In this document: positions 60,547 through 64,000 of the stretch, one piece after another
Layout: each line of letters begins with the position of its first letter
How positions within the stretch are numbered: the stretch's first letter is position 1
Assembly: GCA_022750435.1 (NCBI GenBank)
Contig: JAKIVS010000010.1
Coordinates: 1-64,000, forward strand
DNA length: 64,000 nt
Direction: 5' to 3'
From: Thermoplasmata archaeon
Lineage (GTDB): Archaea > Thermoplasmatota > Thermoplasmata > Lutacidiplasmatales > UBA184
Position numbers and translations under genes: made by a program
The notes under the pieces: model-generated
What the model saw: only the letters and a program-made list of their open reading frames with translations
Database searches by the model: none
What the model was told of the DNA's origin: nothing

Positions 60547-61524
60547 TCACCGGCCGACGAACAGGATGCGCGAACCCTCGGGGGTGATCCGTACCGGGAG
60601 CCGCCGCATCGGCGACAAAGCGCTCGCTATTTGAGACTGGCGTTCCGGCGGGTGCACGACGAGGAGAAACCCCCCTCCGCCGGCGCCGGTGATCTTCCCG
60701 CCCCACGCCCCGGCCGCCTTCGCCCGGTCGTAGGCCCCGTCGATTTGCTCGTTCGAGATCCCGGTCGCGAGAGTGCGTTTCCGCTGCCATCCTTCGTCGA
60801 GCAGAGCGCCTACGGCGGCCCAATCCCGGCGGAGGAACGCGTCGCGCGTCTGGTCGGCGAGTCCGACCATCGCCCGCAGCGCCTCGACGTTCTGGCTGGT
60901 GCGGGCGTCTTGCCCCTTCAGGACACCCTCGGCCCGACGCGTGAGCCCGGTGTAGAACAGCGAGAGGTGCTCGGAGAACCGGTCGCGCTCGGTTGTGGTG
61001 AGCGGGATGGGCGTCGTGCGGACTGTGTCATCGGTGTGGAACTGGAAGTGGCGCAATCCCCCAAACGCGGCGATGTACTGGTCCTGCTTCCCGAGCGTGC
61101 CGCCGAGATCTTCGATTTCGATCTGGCACGCCTCCTCGGCGAGCTCCGCGGGATCCTTCAGCACGCCCCGGTGGGCGTAGAGGGCGTTGAGGAGGCCCAC
61201 GGTGAGCGAGGAGGACGAACCGAGGCCGGTCCCCTCACCCGGGATGTCGGCAATCGTGTGGACTTCGAGGGAGTCGGTGACGCCGGTGCGACGCATCGCC
61301 TCGCGCACGAGGCCGTGCTGGAGCTCCTCGAGCCGGTCGACGTTCTCCGTCCGGGAGTACGCGATCCGGATCGACTGGTCGAACTTGTCGTTCACCAGGA
61401 CGTGCACGTACCGGTCGATGGCGGCGCTCGTCACCGCGCCGCCGCCGTGATGGCGGTAGAACGACGGGAGGTCCGTGCCCCCGCCGGCGAAGGAGATGCG
61501 AAGCGGGGTGCGGGTGATGATCAT
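60547..61524 (-). CDS. hddA: GHMP-family heptose 7-phosphate kinase (HddA-like)
   Basis: 325-residue GHMP kinase. N-terminal MIITRTPLRISFAGGGTDLPSF, ATP loop IPGEGTGLGSSSSLTVGLLNAL, and C-terminal GGKITGAGGGGFLLVV are typical of D-glycero-D-manno-heptose 7-phosphate kinases and the related fucokinase-like group. The adjacent gmhA makes the heptose assignment more probable than fucose. The nucleotidyltransferase and phosphatase of the pathway are not in the window. Confidence 0.88.
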   Translation of the reverse strand: MIITRTPLRISFAGGGTDLPSFYRHHGGGAVTSAAIDRYVHVLVNDKFDQSIRIAYSRTENVDRLEELQHGLVREAMRRTGVTDSLEVHTIADIPGEGTGLGSSSSLTVGLLNALYAHRGVLKDPAELAEEACQIEIEDLGGTLGKQDQYIAAFGGLRHFQFHTDDTVRTTPIPLTTTERDRFSEHLSLFYTGLTRRAEGVLKGQDARTSQNVEALRAMVGLADQTRDAFLRRDWAAVGALLDEGWQRKRTLATGISNEQIDGAYDRAKAAGAWGGKITGAGGGGFLLVVHPPERQSQIASALSPMRRLPVRITPEGSRILFVGR

Positions 61525-61555
61525 CGCTCGGTGTCCCGGGGGAGCGACGGAGCCT

Positions 61556-63565
61556 TTACGCCTTTCCCGACGCCGCCGGGGCGACCCGGTTCCAGCGCGC
61601 CCGCCGGCCGTAGAACGCCCGCGCGGTCGCGCCGAGGTCCCCGACCGGGGCCAATCCGGGCAACGCGGCGGCGAACGAGGCAGCGCGGCGGTCGAGGATC
61701 ACGCCGATCCCCCGGTCGTTCTCCGAGCGGATCATCCGGCCGAGCGCCTGGAGGATCGCTCGCTGGGCCGGCGCCTCGACGGCGTACTCCCACCCGTGGC
61801 CGACGGTCGAATCCAGGTAGGCGCGGAGCGCCTCGCGCTTCGCGCTCGGGCGCGGATACGGGATCCCGACGACGACCACGGCCTCGAGCTCATCGTCCGG
61901 GAAGTCCACCCCCTCCGCGATCCGGCCCCCGGTGACGCCCAGCAGGACGCCCCCGCCGGGCTCCTTCTTGAATCCCTCGATCGAGCGCCACAAGTCGCCC
62001 ATCGGGAGACGGCGGCTCTCGATGACGGCGGTCGGGGGCAGGGCCCCCGCGAGGCCGGCCGCGAGGACGCGTTCCATCAGGTCGAAGCTCGGGAAGAACA
62101 CCGCCGTCTTGACGGGCAGATTCAGCAGGACCTCCGCGAGCCGGTCCGCGATGTCGCCGATCGCGCCGGGGTCGGCGCGGAGTTCCTCGTAGCGGGTGGA
62201 GACGTTCGGGTCGAAGAAGACCAGCCGGTTCTCCGGAGGGAAGAACGACGGGACCGTCAGGAGCTTCGTCTCCTCGCCGAGGCCGAGGGAGTCCCGGTAC
62301 TCCTCCAGGGGCGCGAGGGTGCCGGACAGATGGACCGAGAGGTGGCAGGACCGGATCGGCTCGGCGGGGCCCCGCGCATCGAGCGCATAGGCCTCGAGGG
62401 CCCGGCGGGGCTGGCGCGCCGCGACTTTCACGTATTCCGGAGCCGAGAGCTGGGGCCAGGAGAGCAGAGAGAGGCCGACGGCGTGGACCCACGACCGCGG
62501 GAGGCGGCGTTGCCGGCGGCGTTCGTCCCGGAGCGTCTCGCCCCAGGAGACCAGGGCCCCCAGCCATGTGTCGAGCCGGTGGGACGTCCCGCCAATCTCG
62601 GAGAGGAGCGCGTCCTCGAGCGCGTTCGGTGGGAGGATGGTGTCGTCGTCGGGTCCGCACCGTTCGACCAGGAGCTCGATCGACTGGCTGACGATCTCGA
62701 GAAATCGACTCGCGCTCGGTCCGTCGGGGAGGGCAAAGTCCCCCCGCTCGGCGACCTCCGCGCGGGCGCGCCGGACCGACTCTTGCGGAAGGGAGACGGT
62801 GGAGAGGTCGCGGAGGTGGTCCGTGAGGTGGTGGGCCTCGTCCACGACGAGGTCGACCCGGTCGGGGCCGCCGCCCATCCAATCGAGCAGGGAGCGACGG
62901 ATGTGCGGGTGGAAGAAGAACGGGTACGGCGCCGTGACGAGACGCGCCCGCCCGGAGAGTTTCTTCGCGAGCTCGTACGGGCAGAGGTTCTCCTCCCGGC
63001 TGTACGACTCGAACTCGCCCGGCGACGGAAGTTTCTGCCCGAACTTGTCGGCGAGCTCCTCGATGTCCGTCTGGAGGACCCGAGCATAGTACGCGCACCC
63101 GTCGAGGTCGGTGAGGTCGACCGGCCCCTCCTCGGGAAGCTCGGTCGACGGCTCGATCGCCCCGCCCTCGGCGAACGACCGTTCCGTCGCCCGCTTTCGG
63201 TCGGCGCACAGCTTCCCGTGCTCCTCGGCGGTCGCCCCCTTCATCTCGGGGACCCCTTCCAACAGGAAACACCGGCGCTGGCGGCCCTGGAGGCCCATCG
63301 CGAGGATGGGATGGTCGAGGCGGTGGGAGATCGCCCGGACCTCGGCGAGGACCTGGACCTCCTGGGCATGGGTTCGGACGAGGTAGAGGATCCGATGGTC
63401 GGCTGCTTCGGCGTGCTCGATCAGCGGCGCGAGCGCCGCGACCGTCTTTCCGCTCCCCGTCGGGGCGTCGACAAGCAGCGCGCCGCCCCGTCGGGTCAAC
63501 TCCTGGACGGCGCCGACGATCCGTTCCTGGCCCGGACGGGGTCGGTACGGGAAGAGGGAGGCCAG
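61556..63565 (-). CDS. XPD/Rad3-type Fe-S DNA helicase
   Basis: Superfamily-2 5'-3' helicase for DNA repair. Walker A DAPTGSGKT, DEAH box VVDEAHHLTDH, motif with GRIAEGVDFPDDELE, and motif VI QALGRMIRSENDRG. Four cysteines for the [4Fe-4S] cluster: RRCFLL, KLCADR, DGCAYY, NLCPYE. The track start (TTG at 63499) would remove the conserved LFPYRPRPGQERIVGAVQE that precedes Walker A. In this frame the only start-like codon ahead of it is a CTG at 63565, behind AGGAA, giving a 669-residue protein; I use this start with caution. The frame is open up to the FixX stop codon. Confidence 0.85.
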   Translation of the reverse strand: MASLFPYRPRPGQERIVGAVQELTRRGGALLVDAPTGSGKTVAALAPLIEHAEAADHRILYLVRTHAQEVQVLAEVRAISHRLDHPILAMGLQGRQRRCFLLEGVPEMKGATAEEHGKLCADRKRATERSFAEGGAIEPSTELPEEGPVDLTDLDGCAYYARVLQTDIEELADKFGQKLPSPGEFESYSREENLCPYELAKKLSGRARLVTAPYPFFFHPHIRRSLLDWMGGGPDRVDLVVDEAHHLTDHLRDLSTVSLPQESVRRARAEVAERGDFALPDGPSASRFLEIVSQSIELLVERCGPDDDTILPPNALEDALLSEIGGTSHRLDTWLGALVSWGETLRDERRRQRRLPRSWVHAVGLSLLSWPQLSAPEYVKVAARQPRRALEAYALDARGPAEPIRSCHLSVHLSGTLAPLEEYRDSLGLGEETKLLTVPSFFPPENRLVFFDPNVSTRYEELRADPGAIGDIADRLAEVLLNLPVKTAVFFPSFDLMERVLAAGLAGALPPTAVIESRRLPMGDLWRSIEGFKKEPGGGVLLGVTGGRIAEGVDFPDDELEAVVVVGIPYPRPSAKREALRAYLDSTVGHGWEYAVEAPAQRAILQALGRMIRSENDRGIGVILDRRAASFAAALPGLAPVGDLGATARAFYGRRARWNRVAPAASGKA

Positions 63566-63682
63566 TTCCTGCGCGGTCCCCGACGTCGGCGTACGGTACC
63601 CTCGGACGCTCGGAGCGGGAAATCGTGGCTTGAAGCTGCGCCTCGACCCGAACGGCGGTTCCGCCGAGGGTCGTCCGACGGC

Positions 63683-63973
63683 TCAGCCGTAGGCGTAGCG
63701 GACGCCGTACGGGCCCCTCGGCATCGTCCACGTCACGGAGCCCTGGTCGCAGGCGATGTCGCACGCGCCGCATTCCACGCAGTCTTCGTACCGGAAGACG
63801 AGGCGTCCCTCGATCCGTTCGTAGCACTGCGCGGGGCAGACGTTGGTGCAGAACGAGTGGGGGCACTTCGCGCAGATGGGGGGCTTTACCGTGATGTGCG
63901 CATGGTCGGCCGAGTCGGTCTGGTACCGAAGGGTGGCGAGCCGCCGCTTGATCTCGACGTAGGCGACCGGCAC
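63683..63973 (-). CDS. fixX: FixX-like ferredoxin
   Basis: 96-residue ferredoxin-like partner of electron-transfer-flavoprotein:quinone oxidoreductase. Cysteine pattern CAKCPHSFCTNVCPAQCYE and DCVECGACDIACDQG, with a VTWTMPRGPYGVRYAYG C-terminus typical of FixX. N-terminal EIKRRLATLRYQTDSADHAHI matches the family. The start GTG is close to the window edge, and upstream sequence is open, so a FixC gene (outside the window) may precede it. No other ETF gene is visible. Confidence 0.85.
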   Translation of the reverse strand: MPVAYVEIKRRLATLRYQTDSADHAHITVKPPICAKCPHSFCTNVCPAQCYERIEGRLVFRYEDCVECGACDIACDQGSVTWTMPRGPYGVRYAYG

Positions 63974-64000
63974 GCCGTGGTCGGCGGGGGCGTCGTCGGC

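Noticed and set aside
1-64000. CRISPR arrays, insertion sequences, integrases or toxin–antitoxin pairs
   Set aside because: No regularly spaced repeats, transposase motifs or flanking inverted repeats were seen; the only long repeats are between the two giant paralogs.

Overview
The window is a GC-rich (roughly two thirds G+C), densely packed archaeal chromosome segment. Archaeal markers are the S12–S7–EF-2 block, S8e, SRP19, a GPN-loop GTPase, family-B DNA polymerase, RNase HII, pyruvoyl-type arginine decarboxylase and ADP-forming acyl-CoA synthetase. Many first-in-operon starts have a TATA-like box only about 25–38 bp upstream, which implies leaderless or very short-leader mRNAs. These markers, an aerobic respiratory chain and very large secreted carboxypeptidase-regulatory-like proteins fit a high-GC, oxygen-respiring member of the Thermoplasmatota (for example a soil or acid-associated lineage). 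The phylum is an inference; no 16S gene is present. I see no insertion sequence, integrase, CRISPR array or phage gene, and no gene-free stretch over 300 bp.

Layout. 1–2.8 kb (minus): S12, S7 and the start of EF-2, which runs off the left edge. 2.9–6 kb: family-4 uracil-DNA glycosylase and PolB. 6–14 kb: EamA transporter, PurM, dihydroorotase, a MacB-like ABC exporter pair and a DedA protein. 14–19 kb: small membrane proteins, a Wzx-type flippase and a large polytopic membrane protein (surface glycan export is inferred). 19–34 kb: 2-oxoacid:ferredoxin oxidoreductase, MoaD/MoaE, ADP-forming acyl-CoA synthetase, Mrp/NBP35, TraB, a SIS protein, GPN–SRP19–S8e, a dihydrodipicolinate-synthase-fold protein lacking its catalytic residues, RNase HII, a SCP2-like protein, arginine decarboxylase, hexulose-phosphate isomerase, an endonuclease-IV-like TIM barrel, Pcm and RlmE. 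tRNA-Pro(GGG) lies at 34.7 kb.

35.9–46.4 kb is the respiratory core. One minus-strand series runs AbrB/PhoU regulator, TatA, TatC, a TatA/B-like protein, a small membrane protein, Rieske protein, cytochrome b, two small membrane proteins, oxidase subunit I, CtaA and CtaB. A blue-copper protein and a subunit II split into two overlapping ORFs sit next to it. The Tat genes probably export the Rieske protein, whose signal has a KR instead of an RR pair. Heme A/O synthesis genes feed the oxidase. No cytochrome c gene is visible, so cupredoxins are the likely carriers between complexes.

46.4–59 kb holds two tandem paralogous genes for secreted, C-terminally anchored proteins of about 1,900 residues, plus a two-domain cupredoxin gene. 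59–64 kb: a CBS–ParB/SerK-like protein, sedoheptulose-7-phosphate isomerase and a heptose kinase (heptose activation for surface glycans, inferred), an XPD-type Fe-S helicase with no conventional start codon before its first conserved block, and a FixX-like ferredoxin.
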